In this document: positions 1-12,105 of the stretch, one piece after another | Layout: each line of letters opens with the position of its first letter | Position numbering within the stretch: the first letter of the stretch is position 1 | Assembly (NCBI RefSeq): GCF_051020985.1 | Contig: NC_135000.1 | Location: 8,205,001-8,269,000, forward strand | Reading direction: 5' to 3' | DNA from: Nomia melanderi | Lineage: Eukaryota; Arthropoda; Insecta; Hymenoptera; Halictidae | Length of the DNA stretch: 64,000 nucleotides | Notes under the pieces: generated by a model | Told to the model about the DNA's origin: nothing | What the model saw: only the letters and a program-made list of their open reading frames with translations | Database searches by the model: none | Made by a program: the position numbers and the translations under genes

Positions 1-1306
1 AAACGCTGAAGATATCCAATCCGAAGGATCAAAGTCCACCACCGTTCACCCTATCTCCCCAGGTTCGAAATTAGCGTCGCTCGGCCCGATAGGATCTCCG
101 GCCCCGCAAAAACACGAAAATCCGCATCGAAGTTCCGCTTATCAATCCCGGCGAGCAATTGTTAACCCCAGACAGCCGCGCGAGATAAGTGAGCCGGGCT
201 CAAGAAATACGAACTTCCGGCAATTCGTGGCATCTGCGATCAGAAGAGGGAAAGACAGCAAGAGGGGACGACAGCGGGAGCGAGAGGGACGCCGGGAGGA
301 GTCCTCGATCTAACGGTTCCTCTTCGTATCTCCTGCTGTCGCCTTCCTCTGCCCGCCTCCCGCGGCGCAAACTACGTGGCTCCAATAAGCTTCCGGGGGA
401 CCGGCGAGCGCGGCGAACCGTGGCTCGATATATCCCGGTGTACCTCGTTTGATCCTGCGATACCCTCGTTCCGAGATCATGGACCAGCCACAGAGAGAAT
501 ATCGGATAACGCCGGCCACGTTTTGCCACCCTTACCGTGATCACCGCCACCGCGGAGAATACCAACCGGGGGCCGAAGCTCCGGGACCGCTTCACAGGAG
601 GGCACCGTTGGCTAACCCTTGGCAGTAGTCCTATGTCGAGTCAGACATTCTATTTTATTAACACGTTAAGTGCCCAGCCCGACTTGCTTGTCGTTCCGTT
701 CAGGCCCAGACGCGACCGTCAACACTGACGGACGAGCCGAAATATCGGCTTGAGGACCGGAGTTTTCTCAATGTCATAATAATAATTCCCGAATATTAGG
801 TTCAGAGGTGGCAAAGAATTTAACACAAACAGTTAGCATCTTCTGCAATGAATGTAAAAGCAAACCACACCTCTGTTTACCCTGTTTCAATAAACTACAT
901 TAACTTTTTTTAAATATTATATTCTTTTTTTTCAAGCCTTGAGTGAACAAAAACCGATGTCGCCTAAGCAAAATATTTAATCTCACATCAGTGCGTAAGG
1001 ACCGACACGCGCGGTCGTGTAATATGAACCTAAAGTCCGCATGGACCGGCCGCGCCTGAACGAAAAGTCTAACGCCGGTCCCTAGGAACGAGAAATCTCG
1101 TTTTTAATAAAGACACTTAGCTATGCAACTTTGCTAATACCAGAGCATTTAAAGAAATATCCAATGTGATTCGAGTTGATTATCTATTTGAAATATATTA
1201 CATAACAATATACCTGAGTTTCTCTGTGTATAGTGATATGAATTGATCTCACTGAAAATTGCCAGTCGCAATTCAGTTTTCCGAAAATTAACTGGTACGC
1301 AAAGTG
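1..1306. other. No identifiable gene
   Basis: CpG-rich to about 760, then AT-rich. Overlapping open frames on both strands in the first 600 bases are stop-poor artefacts without domains or splice signals. Nothing else seen. Confidence 0.5.
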
Positions 1307-1529
1307 TTAACACTAGGTTCACGCAACGCGTCAATTTGACGCAGATTGAATTTTATAAACATTATCTGGTAAATGGTTCAATCGGTTTTCGTTGATCCAA
1401 TTACACGAATATGAATCCAGATTGTCTATTTCTAAATCTATAATTTCCAAAATCTAAATGAACGAATATCAACTTCCCGAGGAATAATAGAATGAAGTGT
1501 ACAATAAATGCCCGTAAACCTAGTGTTAA
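1307..1529 (+). mobile_element. TTAA MITE, family G, intact
   Basis: The ends are TTAACACTAGGTTCACG and CGTAAACCTAGTGTTAA, a terminal repeat that matches at 16 of 17 positions counting the TTAA at each end. Length is 223 bp with no coding capacity. The right end is one arm of a large inverted repeat with a second G copy at 1586. Confidence 0.75.
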
Positions 1530-1634
1530 CCCTTTATGGGCCGAATTTTTGTTCGTTATTATGACAAAATCTGTGCAGTACAAAATTAACACTAGGTTTA
1601 CGGGCATTTATTGTACACTTCATTATATTATTCC
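1481..1634. repeat. Long inverted repeat formed by two head-to-head family G ends
   Basis: Arms 1481-1529 and 1586-1634 are reverse complements with one mismatch in 49 bp, around a 56-bp spacer. The spacer itself starts CCCTTTATGGGCCG directly after the TTAA, like the end of yet another TTAA element. Confidence 0.85.
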
Positions 1635-1780
1635 TAAAAGAATCGATGCTCGTTTATTTAGATTGCAGAAACTGGAGATTTGATAGTAGGTAATTGGGGT
1701 ACATGTGAGTGTGATCGCATCAATCAAAATCGGCGTAAACATTTACAAAATAATATTTCTAAAATCCAGATCTTTTGTTC
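1586..1780 (-). mobile_element. TTAA MITE, family G, right end lost
   Basis: The element starts TTAACACTAGGTTTACGGGC and aligns through about 180 bp with the reverse complement of the copy at 1307-1529. The distal terminal repeat has decayed, so the right boundary is approximate. Confidence 0.6.
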
Positions 1781-2224
1781 ATTATTGTAGGAGAAAGAGA
1801 ATTTTATTTGAAACAGTATAATTATTTCATCACAGCTCACAATAAAACACTAACTAAATTAAACAACGCACACACTATTTATATACTCAGATGCTCTTGT
1901 CTCACTCACACACTTTCTAGAACATTCTTTCATCACCATGCATTAACTTCACATATATTTGAAATATTCTAGATTCTTAAAAAAAAGAACATTATTAACA
2001 TATGGAGAAAATCAATATAATCTAGAATATTCCTACGCTTTGAGCATTCATTCAAAACGCGCTCACACACACAGTCGCGTCATTCATCTATTGCACACTT
2101 AACAATGTATTCAATAGTTTCAATAATTTCATCAAACGAGTATATCTTGTAACTTTCAAGTTGCAATGACGTTAAACTTTCATGCCTGAGCGTATAAAGT
2201 TGAAGTTAACTGATTACTTAATTT

Positions 2225-2253
2225 TATTCAACACTTCGAGTGCAGAGGGTTAA
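2225..2253 (+). mobile_element. TTAA MITE, family A, right-end fragment
   Basis: The sequence CTTCGAGTGCAGAGGGTTAA matches the family A right terminus with one change. No matching left end is visible upstream. Confidence 0.5.
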
Positions 2254-2404
2254 TTGAGGGGTAGCAAGAGAAAGTCCGGAGATGATGGGAGCTTCATCGC
2301 GTCTGAACAGTCAAAGTTTCAAATGAAACGAACTGGTACCTGTAACAATAGGATTTTTCGCATTGCTCAGTTAGTCCACCTCTAGGTGTCTTCAGTTTCA
2401 GATG

Positions 2405-2616
2405 TTAACCCTTTGCACTCGAGAGGTGACTCTCAGTCACCATTTGATTTGCAAAATTATAAAGTCTTATATATAATATTAAGCTTCGCATGATGCATCA
2501 ATAAGTAGAATATTGAAATAAAATGTTTTTTTGTTAAGTAGTTTCAAAGAACATCATCTGTATCTCATCGGAGAATACTCAGTATTTCTAGTGAATTTTC
2601 GAGTGCAAAGGGTTAA
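2405..2616 (+). mobile_element. TTAA MITE, family A, intact
   Basis: This 212-bp element is bounded by TTAACCCTTTGCACTCGA and TTCGAGTGCAAAGGGTTAA. Just inside the left end is the dyad GGTGACTCTCAGTCACC. The interior is AT-rich and noncoding, with the family's internal block GTTTCAAAGAACATC and an internal TTAA. Confidence 0.9.
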
Positions 2617-5105
2617 GTCTAAGGGAACTGATAAATCAAAAGTGAATAGAACATTCTATTGAAACAGCTGACTCTTCGAGCAATTAGATGTCCTAGTTAC
2701 TTGTTAGACTATCGATACAAGTCCTCAAGTTTCTTTAATCCAAATTACATCCAGGCTAAACGACTGTTAACACGAGAACAGCTTCGGACAGGTGAAATTC
2801 AGATTTAGGTGAAAGAAATTCCCGAATTACCCCGCAGTTCCTAGATTCCCTAACAGCTTGTTACCAGTTCACGCACTCGGGGATTATTTCGAGAGAGGTA
2901 GGCACGGATAGATAACGAAGCAGGCCCTTAGGGATCGAATTCCTAGTTAAGGGATGATTTACGGGATATTTAAGCGCAACCCCGACTATTTCCATAGAGT
3001 GTTAACATTGAAAGCTGTTTGGTGGTAGCATTTAACAAGAGGCACGGCAGTTCCTGGTTTACGAAAGCTCATTTATATCACGTAGTTCACGAACAGCTTG
3101 GCGGGAGGAAACCACCGGCGGAGATAAGAAGACAAATAGAGGAGGCTGCGTGCACCAAGTTTCTGTTTCGGCCGGGGGTTGAATATAGATATTTTTGATA
3201 CACAAGAATGATAAATCCCCCGGCCCGATAGCCGCTATTTATGTTATCGTTCGTGGAAGTCGGCCAGTGGCACGAAAAAGAGGATCGGAGTCGCCGGAAA
3301 ACCTTCCAACTTATTTCCTCCTGTAGAAGACACTCTCCGAAAGTAAATGAAGGGAGACCTCTTTGAAAAGCAACTCTAAAATACTCCAAAAGAAAACTGA
3401 ATTAACCATTCACTCCGTTAACTAACAATTGGACTTCACAAGTGCATAAGCTGCATCAAACTCTTAATCGTTTGAATGCTAAAGAACTTTTGTATATTTA
3501 CCAAAAATGAAGTGACTGTGTATGTGAGAAAGAATTAATAAGAGTAGTTATCTAATGAGATCAAATATTGTGTTATTACAAAGAAATATCAAGAAATAAC
3601 ATTTATTCAAATTTATCGATTTAGTCTAATATTACCGAATCCCTTCTCGAAATCAAAAACGTTCAATCAATTCCTATCATTTTCTATATATCTCTTAATC
3701 GCATTTCCGTTCTACCCCAATATCTAAATTTTAACACGAACTATCAGATGGCTCAAACTCATTACTGACAAATAATTAAACTAAGACCCCTTGCGATTTA
3801 CTTCTCAACTATCAGCACAACTATTTTATTCACTGAAAATCAACAAAACTCTAGGCATACTCAGTAACAACATTTAAAGTATAATAATCGACAACAAAAG
3901 AATGTTTCATTTGAATAACAAGAATTCTGTAACATTTATGGAGCGTTAAAATCTTCAGTCCGACACGTTATCGAAGACAAACGATTCAATGGAAATTTCT
4001 TTCGTCTTTCGACAACTTTGAAATCGTGTTAATAATCGGTCTCGCGACTCAATGGCAACATGGCGGCGGGTGGTCGACCACCGAGCGCACAAGAAACGAA
4101 ACCAGCTTCACTTTCTCGGTGTTTCGTTCGACGAAAGATTCCCGCAGCTCTTCTTTCATTACTTATACAATCCGTAACGTGTCAGGCGGGACGAGGCGAA
4201 GGAGGGAGAGGAGCGGCGACGATTTGTCGAGGGTGGCAACCCGGGGACCTTAATTAGACAAACGCCGGGCGGACGAAGAAAACCGTGAGGAAACCGATCG
4301 GACGAGGAAGAGGGAGGGGGGAAAGAGAGGAAAGCTCCCCGAGGAAAGTTTTTCACCGCCTTTTCACTCTTTCGTCGTGCTCGCCCGGAATGTCGTTCGA
4401 TAAAAACGACATCGATTCCGCCAGCGCGGGGCGAAACGGGGCGGGCGCGGGCTCCCGTCACGCACCAGAAATACCGGCGCGCGGAAAAAATTGCTGGCTC
4501 TCCTTATTACTATTTTCTACACCCGTTAGCCCGAGGAATGTTCTACAGGGTGCTCATTGTTTTTATTGGGCCGCACGGTGTTGCTGTCTGCGAACGAAAC
4601 TCTGAAATTCGGCTGTTCGATGAAAATCGGAGGTTAGCGATGTGTTGCTGAGTTATTCTGTTAATGTATTGATTATTATGGACTTCCTTCGGTTGGTAGT
4701 AATGTATATAGATAGAGGTGATTGTGATTGAACACTTTTTGTTTCGAAATTAATGGAAACTTTGAGTTTCATCTAGGATCTTGAAACGAATCGCTGTGCG
4801 AGGTGCGGTTGATTGTGGACGAAAGCTTGATATTCGAATATTGGAATAATTAAATTTGATGTTACTAATATGTTAAGTAGTGTCTGATGTACAAAAGAAT
4901 TCTCATTTGAAAAGTAGCAACTTTGTGCGAATAAATTCTGTTTCTATACAACGTTCGAATCGAAGCGCGAAGCATCCATTGTCACTGGAAACACTGTGAA
5001 ATACCCCCATAACGTACAAATATATAACCACCATATGCTTTGCTCTATACCTTACAACTGTCTGAAGCATTTCCTTCTATTACTCACACTTTGTAAGTTA
5101 TCTAT
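2617..5105. other. No identifiable gene
   Basis: AT-rich DNA with a CpG-rich island at about 4020-4600 where several frames are open at once. No coding or repeat feature can be supported. Confidence 0.5.
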
Positions 5106-5334
5106 TTAACACGTTCCGTGCCACGTGTACCACACATGGTACACGCCAGTGTTTGTAAGAAAATATTTTGGATACATGGTCACGGTCGGTATACGTTACA
5201 AAGCAGCGAAAACAAAGAAACGATATCAAAATATATAGAAATGACCAGAAACTTGAATATAACTTATTATTTCATTGAAAATTCTACTCCATCAAAATTT
5301 CAACATCGAAACAACCGATCTCATCTCGCAATGA
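5106..5334 (+). mobile_element. Left end of a further TTAA element family (TTAACACGTTCCGTGCC)
   Basis: It begins TTAACACGTTCCGTGCCACG, with a 20-bp dyad GTGTACCACACATGGTACAC at 5125-5144. No matching right end was found; the right limit given here is the start of the D element. It resembles family B in its first bases and in overall plan. Confidence 0.45.
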
Positions 5335-5559
5335 TTAACACTAGAACTACCGTACCAGTCAAAATGACTGGTTCCGATTTTTTTGTTCAGCAATTATTGT
5401 TATCTTCGAAGCATTGAATATTCGAAATGATTTCGAAAATAAATTGTTTCATTTTAGTACTATAATGAATGTCTGAAGAAACTGAAAATAATCTATTGTT
5501 ACAATTTTTATGGGAATTGCATATTAATCGTATTAAATGCTCGGTAGTTCTAGTGTTAA
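5335..5559 (+). mobile_element. TTAA MITE, family D, intact
   Basis: The 18-bp terminal repeats are perfect, TTAACACTAGAACTACCG and its reverse complement, in a 225-bp element. The dyad CCAGTCAAAATGACTGG lies inside the left end. The next ~150 bp resemble the interior of the D copy at 16365, so this copy appears to sit beside or inside an older D-like remnant. Confidence 0.9.
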
Positions 5560-5730
5560 AAGAACAGATGCTTCCCCGAGAAATTATTCAAGAAACCGCT
5601 GCAGCGATACGCAAACTGGATTTTCAATCAAATCCCGAACAGATGCACTCGGAGTTCTTATAGGGGAACTTGAAAAAGTCGATCTAACTGGCTCGAAGTG
5701 CTTACACTCGAATTACCAGGAGCTCGGTGG
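5560..5730 (+). mobile_element. Degraded D-like element remnant
   Basis: The stretch from GAGAAATTATTCAAGAAAC through CAGATGCACTCGGAG to GAAGTGCTTAC parallels the right half of the D element at 16365-16590 block by block. Its terminal repeat is no longer recognisable. Confidence 0.5.
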
Positions 5731-6404
5731 TTGTAACGATTAATAATATTCGAAGGGCCGAGTTCGCGGCGTCGAGTGTTATCGAAAGAAGCGAGACACC
5801 CGGCGGATGGCGCGCGCTAGAAAGGAAAACCTTTCGGTTTTCCGTGCTCGCGGCTTTCGAATGGCGCCATGAGTGGCTCGTTAACGAGTCCGCGTGCCCG
5901 TGCACACGAGGGGCCCCCTTTATGCCGCGCTTCCACGTCCGCGACACGATGGGACGATATGTTCGCGGCGTGTGACACCGGCAGACGCTGTTGGCGCGTG
6001 GACAGGCGCCGAACTGGTTTGTCCTGTACGCGTTTTCTTTGCAGGCGATACGCCTCTCCGTGCATACACCGTGTCCTGGAATTACAGCACTACTCGCGCT
6101 GTCTCCTTCGCAACTGCACATGACATCGATATTTTATTCTTCGTAATTAAAGAAGAAGGAAGAAGACAGAAGAGAATTCTATGGTAGTTTTATGTCTACG
6201 TTTACTCTGAACTGCCACGATTGAGAATAGAAGAGTAATGATTCAATTGGATTCGAAGAATCAAGCCACACATATTCGTTAACTCTTTGTAATTAACATA
6301 CACTAGAAACATTCGGCATTTCTCAGTGAGGCAAACGAAATTCTTGGAGATTATCCGATGAGAAAATCTACAGAAATTGGGAAATATTTTATTCGAATGT
6401 TTCC

Positions 6405-6442
6405 TATTTTATTATATATAATATATATAATATAATAAAATA
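6405..6442. repeat. AT-only near-palindrome
   Basis: The arms TATTTTATTATATATA and ATATAATATAATAAAATA form an almost uninterrupted AT dyad of about 38 bp, able to extrude as a hairpin. Confidence 0.7.
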
Positions 6443-6555
6443 ACTATAACTTTACTACGTCAAATCGAAATTTCTTCCATCTACAGTATCTTCATAACTA
6501 AACTCGAAACAGCCGGTCAAGGGTTAACACTAACCTACTAAATCCCTTGGTGTCA

Positions 6556-6748
6556 TCAACCCTTTGCGGACGGATATTTCGACGAGATGAAATTTTCATA
6601 TTCGGAAGACAGTCGAAAACAGATGATTCAATTACTCGAATAGCAAGAGTAGTTTTCTATTTTCCTATTGTCCACGTAATTGATACATAATTTAGCTTCA
6701 TCCGTCCAGGATTTTGTATATTCCAGAGAATCTTCGTCAAAAAGTTAA
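6556..6748 (-). mobile_element. TTAA MITE, family C, decayed ends
   Basis: It starts TCAACCCTTTGCGGACGGA (first TTAA mutated to TCAA) and ends with a damaged CTTCGTC...AAAGTTAA. The interior GATGATTCAATTACTCGAA and TAATTTAGCTTCATCCG match other C copies. Confidence 0.65.
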
Positions 6749-7396
6749 AAAACCGCCTTGTTCCCCGTTCTCAAAGCAAACCGTTCGAGTCCCTCATCGG
6801 CGAGCATCTTTCCGAATTCCCGTTAAAAGAATCGGCCGACAAAAAGTGCAATCAAGTCGCGGCGGCGGCGGCCCGGCCGAGAATTACACTTCATCACGAG
6901 TACCAGCGGCCGCGGCAGCAGGATCCAGGATTTTTCCTCTCGCATTAAAAAGTGAAACCGCGTCGACGGCGGAGCAAACGGATTAAAAGCACATGCCGGG
7001 CGAGGTCGGGCGGGACTGGAGAGGCGGGAGGAAGAGGGAGGGAGTCGGCCGGAAGCGGAAGAGTCGAGAGGCAGGGGCCGGCCGGCATTCCTGCTCCCGG
7101 AGGAGGGTAATTTTTTATCCGGCAGGCGCGAAAGGAATCCGTCGGTGGCGAGTGACGAGCCACGCGCCTTCAACACCTACGACCTTATCGCGGCCCGTTT
7201 ATCTTGAGGGTTTAGTCCCGGCAACCGCCGCCGCCGCCGCGTATCCTTCTTGCCCACCTTATTCGAAACCGATAAGGATGATTTGCGAGCCTAACCCAGA
7301 CCCGCCGTTTGATTGTCCCTATCTACGATAATAATTTATGCGGCTACGTGATGCAATTAAACGCCCGCGGCCGAAACACTTAGCCCCGATTCGATG

Positions 7397-7843
7397 TTAG
7401 AGGCTTTGCGGTTTCGTTTCGACTTCCAAGACTAGATAGAGCTATGATCGATCTCGTTTGGAAATGTATGGAGGAACACTTGATGGGTTGTTGCAAGTTT
7501 TTGGGAATTTCCAGGGTTTCTCTGTCGTTTTGTTAGGTTTTTCGGGTTCTGCGGAGATAACGCTGAATTTGTGGAATCAGGTAGCTTTACTTGAAGGTTT
7601 GTGAATGAAATTGTTGGATTTGATGCGACATTAGAGGCTTTGCGGTTTCGTTTGGACTTCGAAGACTAGATAGAGCTATGATCGATCTCGTTTGGAGATG
7701 TACGAAGGAACACTTGATGGGTTGTTGCTAGTTTTTGGGAATTTCGAGGGTTTCTCTGTCGTTTTGTTACATTTTGGGGGGTTCTGCGGGTTTTACTTGA
7801 AGGTTTGTGAACGAAATTGTTGGATTTGATGCGACATTGGAAG
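7397..7843 (+). repeat. Two-copy tandem duplication, unit about 205-234 bp
   Basis: The block TTAGAGGCTTTGCGGTTTCG recurs at 7397 and 7631, and CTTGAAGGTTTGTGAA recurs about 205 bp apart at 7591 and 7796. The copies are highly similar and differ by substitutions and an indel of about 29 bp. No coding potential. Confidence 0.85.
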
Positions 7844-10675
7844 CTGTTGGGAGATTTAGAAGGTTTTCCTCGGGGTTTCGTTGATTCTTCGGTTTCTGGG
7901 GGATGAAGCTTCATGGACTGTGGGCTTTTGTAGTGGTAAGTTTGGAAATATTGGAAATGTGGGAATGAAGAAGTGTATCTTGGGAATTTATCGAATATTT
8001 CAATTTCTATGACGCCTATTCTAATATTACACTATCTATTATACTTAATATCCTTCTATTATTAATATAACAATCCCCAATACTACAAAAACATTGAAAA
8101 AGACATTACATTTCGAATAGAATTCCGGTACCGGTAACTACCATCCAATATAAAATTAATTTTTATTTTCAAAGAGACAGACATCACAGCCAGCGATCGA
8201 TGAACCGGATCGCGCTGATATTCCGTCGTCGGTCTCAAATGTGGCGTAAAACGAACCGTACGCGTTCGATTAAAGGGAGCGGCAGTTCGGTGGAAAAGGG
8301 ATGAATGTCCTTGGGAATGGAGGAAGGGAAAGAAAAAATAAAGAGAAGCCCGGCAGTATGAAATGCTTCTCTTGAATTTTTCACGAGCGTCGCACGAGCC
8401 GGTCTCCCCGTGTGTCCCGGTAAAATCTCCGCTCTCCGCGTTTCTTCGCAATATTCCGGCCGGTTTATCCGAGGGTTCGAGCCCCCGGCATCTGCCAGAC
8501 ATCTCTCCCGATTAATTATTAAACAGCGTTACCTTGTTTCGCGTGTGCCACCGTATGAGCGACGAACCACCGAGAAAACATCGGATTAAAAATATTTTTA
8601 AAACGTTCGGACACCAACCGGGGTAGTTTCAACCCCCTGCCGCAATAATCTTGTATTCCAACTCTCGTTGAAACTGAATCGCCGCGTGGAATATTTACAT
8701 TACTGCGAACGCATTAAGTTTCATTAGCGCTAAAACTACCGAGCGGTTCAATTGGCTTTCCGAAATTCCGCTATCGAAACTCCAAGAGTGCATCTCTTCA
8801 GGTTTTAATTAATTTCTAATTCAGGTACATTGCTGAATAATTTCTTTGATAATCTGTTAGAGAAACACCTGTTATCTTTTTAACAATTTTCGTTCTTTGA
8901 TTATTCATAATTAACTCTTAATCTTACCATGGTGAACTTAGCACGGTGTATTTCTCTCTTGCCACTCATCTTGCAGTTGTATAAGGCAACAAGGCAAACA
9001 ACAATTAGAAACTGTTACCAACTATCATTAAGAATGTACTTCTACCATTTTCAAAAAAGAACTGCTCACATATCGGAACAGCGAACAAGGCGTCCGGAAT
9101 ATTCCAAATTCTACAAATTCTACAAATGCGACTGCTTCGACTGTCTTTCGGATAAACAAGGATTGCTTAGATCTCGAAGAACTAAGCTCGGAGGTAATAA
9201 GGAAGCGAGGAACAAACGTTCGAGGAACGTTGCTAGCAACCGGCCAACGGGAATAAGAAAATTTCGCGAGGCTTTTAAGCGAGCTACAGAATCGTTCCGG
9301 CGCATACAATGCGTGCGGACGCTTAAGTTAACGTTGCCCGCCGTTACGAATATTAACGATGAGGTGAGGAGAGGGAGCTTAATTGGCGTCCAACGAGAAA
9401 ACTTTCGGAAATCTAATTTCGGCCTTACAGCCGCGCGGATACTATTCCGTCGGTTCGTAAGAAATTAACAAGCTCCGAGTATCGCTATCATCGGAGTAAC
9501 CGTGCATTTATAATGCCTCGTTAAAGGGGGGAGTTCATTTGCCGACTAATTCTGCGAACGGTTTGCCGCGACTGACTAAAGGAACTAGAAAAATTAGTGG
9601 GAAACCATGGGGAAACGAATTGCGCACAGCGTCGCTGCTTGCAGGCAAAACAAAAATCCAAAGTAAAACTACAAAACCGAATTCCTTGTTCTTTTTGGTA
9701 AGTCACAAATTTCGATTTGATTGGTATAATAATTTTAGTAGCTAAAATATAGCCGGCGTTGAATGTTCGTATAATGAAAATTGAAGACCAATGTGTTGCT
9801 AAGTAGTTTCTATACGAAACGATTTGCATTTGAAAAATAATTTCGTACGAATCAATTTCTATTGTCATCGGGAAAACTTCATAATATCTCCATAACGTAA
9901 ACAAAAGTATAAACAACTGTTAGAACTGTTGTCTGTGAAGCATTTGTTTCTGTCACTCGTGCTTTTTAAGTAATCTAGTTCGGCGACTCGTTTCTCTCTG
10001 CGTCGCTCGGAAAATGGGGAACGCTCTACTGAAAAGTAAATATCCAATTCCACTCGATTTAGGAATTAAATACTCGCGAAATAATTCCCAACGGTCCCGG
10101 AATCAGATTTGGGAATAAAAACCGAATGAAGCTGGAGCTAAACGAGCGAAATGATGAATTCTGGGTGAAAAAAATATGTGATTTTAAATCTATTGGGGAG
10201 CTCGTTCCGAAACGGACGTGCATGGGAATTTAAATTAAATTACTCGGCGCAAAAATTAATTCAGTGGCCCTTTGAAGTGCATTCGACGTTTATTTATGAA
10301 AGAAATCGCGCGTTCCCCAGTTTTCGAAAAACTCGTCGATGGCTTTGGCGCTTTTGTGTAACTCGGCAGTTTCGAAATCAAATGGACAGTAAATGTTTAA
10401 ATTTCAAATTAATTTGCGATCGGTTTTGCCGTCGATGCGGACGTTTCTTTTCAAGAAAACCTGAAATACGCGATCACCGAGAGTCCATTTGAATGTGCGT
10501 CTTTAGTTTCATTTTGTGATAACATAATTTGATAAGACTATTCTCTACATCATTGTCAAATTGAATCTATGCTTGTGATAGTAAACAACCTTTACAATCA
10601 AATTTACCGAATTTAAATACACATTTCTACATTTATTTAGTATCTCCTTATATAAGGGCGCCATGATCGAAAAGG
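7844..10675. other. No identifiable gene
   Basis: Mixed AT-rich and CpG-rich noncoding DNA. The 179-residue plus-strand frame at 8929-9468 is basic, has no domain, and overlaps open minus-strand frames. Confidence 0.5.
8727..8765 (+). mobile_element. Family D left-end relic
   Basis: TTAGCGCTAAAACTACCGAG, followed by a GGTTCAATTG stretch, resembles a mutated family D terminus. No right end was found. Confidence 0.25.
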
Positions 10676-11156
10676 TTAACCCTTTGCACTCGAGAGGTGA
10701 CTCAGTCACCACTTGATTCGACACAGCAAAACTATGAAGTTGAATATTTAGTATTTCAAACGAAACTTTATATTGCTGTCTGAAATATTTAAATAAAACA
10801 GCTTCGTTGCTTAACACGTTGACTGCCACGGTGGTCACTGGTGACCGAAGCTTCGAAATGACTTGAAACAATTAGAATTCATAAGATAACTGACGTCCAA
10901 TAAAAATATTCAATAATGTAAATAACTAGATAACAGTGCAACGTAAGAATTGTGGTAGCAAATAATTAATAATTATTCCTATTTATTTTTGTTACGAGGG
11001 TGTAAGTGGTACGTAAAACGCTGATGTTTTTCGTAGCAGTCAACGTGTTAATTTATCTGTGAATTATCGTTAGATTAGTTTCAAACAATGCTGTCTATAT
11101 CTCGTCGAAAAATGTTGAATATTTCCAGTGAAAAACTTTCGAGTGTAAAAGGTTAA
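10676..11156 (+). mobile_element. TTAA MITE, family A, interrupted by a family B element
   Basis: The A ends are TTAACCCTTTGCACTCGAGA and TTTCGAGTGTAAAAGGTTAA. Removing the 241-bp B insertion and one TTAA leaves 244 bp, the same length as the uninterrupted A copy at 20519. The inner dyad GGTGACTCAGTCACC contains a perfect TGACTCA. Confidence 0.85.
10811..11051 (+). mobile_element. TTAA MITE, family B, intact, nested in family A
   Basis: The element is 241 bp with perfect 16-bp terminal repeats, TTAACACGTTGACTGC and reverse complement, and a subterminal dyad GGTCACTGGTGACC. It sits in an internal TTAA of the A element, where intact A copies carry an undisturbed site. Confidence 0.9.
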
Positions 11157-11814
11157 TAAATTATTTACCGAGAATAGTTTTATCGGACGCGGCTGCGAAA
11201 GAAATCATAGGGCAAGGGCTTAAGGGATGCTTTAGCACCCCCTCTCGCTGTCTAGAAAATATATCACCCCCTCGAACAATAAACCGGTTTCCAGCGCGGC
11301 CCGTTCGTCCGATATCCATGAATGGTCGAGCGGATATGCGGTTCCCTGGGATTTACCGGCTACTAAATAACGAGGCCAATAATGGGCATAATAATGATAG
11401 CGCGGGATGAGATTATCGGAATTGGAAAGACGCCAAAAGGCTTCGCCGGTGTGTTTACGTCTCGCTCGGCCGGCGAACGGTTTTTCACGTGTCGCACGCG
11501 CAAAAGGGGCAACCGTTGCACGTCATATCGGCCGCTCGTTCGCCAAATCGGCCGGATAACTCCATTTTCCCGATTTTTAGATGGCCTCCCGGCTCGATTT
11601 TAACGCGAGGCTCAACCCTTTGCGGCCTCGCGCCGTCGTAACGGCGGTTTCGAGCTTCGATATCTAAAATTGACGCCGGCAAACGAATGACTCCGTTGTA
11701 AAGCTTGCTTTCCTCGTAATTCAGACTTCGACGCTTAGTCGAACCGCTGATTAACGACATTGGTCACTCCGCTTCGCGAGGTTCGAGAGTTTTGACGTTT
11801 TTGATTCGTGAATT

Positions 11815-12105
11815 TTAAACGTTTTGGAACTTTGAAACTTCGTAACGTTGAAATTGTGAAATTATGAAACCTTGAAGTACTGGAACGCTGAAATGTTGAA
11901 ACTTTGAAACATTGAAATTCTGAAACGTTGAAGTATTGAAACGCTGTAATGTTGAAACTTTTAAACTTTGAAACACTGAAATTCTGAAACGTTGAAACAT
12001 TGAAACGCTGAAGTCTTGAAACTTTCAAACGTTGAAACATTGAAATTATGAAACGTTGAAGTTTTGAAACGTTAAAACGTTGAAACCTCGAAACGTTGAA
12101 ATTCC
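11815..12105 (+). repeat. Degenerate 8-bp tandem array, unit NNTGAAAC
   Basis: About 290 bp read as consecutive octamers such as GTTGAAAC, ATTGAAAC, GCTGAAGT and TTTGAAAC. The minus-strand frame over this array is therefore an artefact of the repeat, full of FQRFNVS-like strings. Confidence 0.9.

Noticed and set aside
8440..8500. tRNA-like T-arm string GGGTTCGAGCCCC
   Set aside because: No acceptor stem, D-arm or anticodon arm can be placed around it.
11610..11640. CAACCCTTTGCGGCCTCG resembling a family C start
   Set aside because: Similarity ends after CTTTGCGG and no interior or right end follows.
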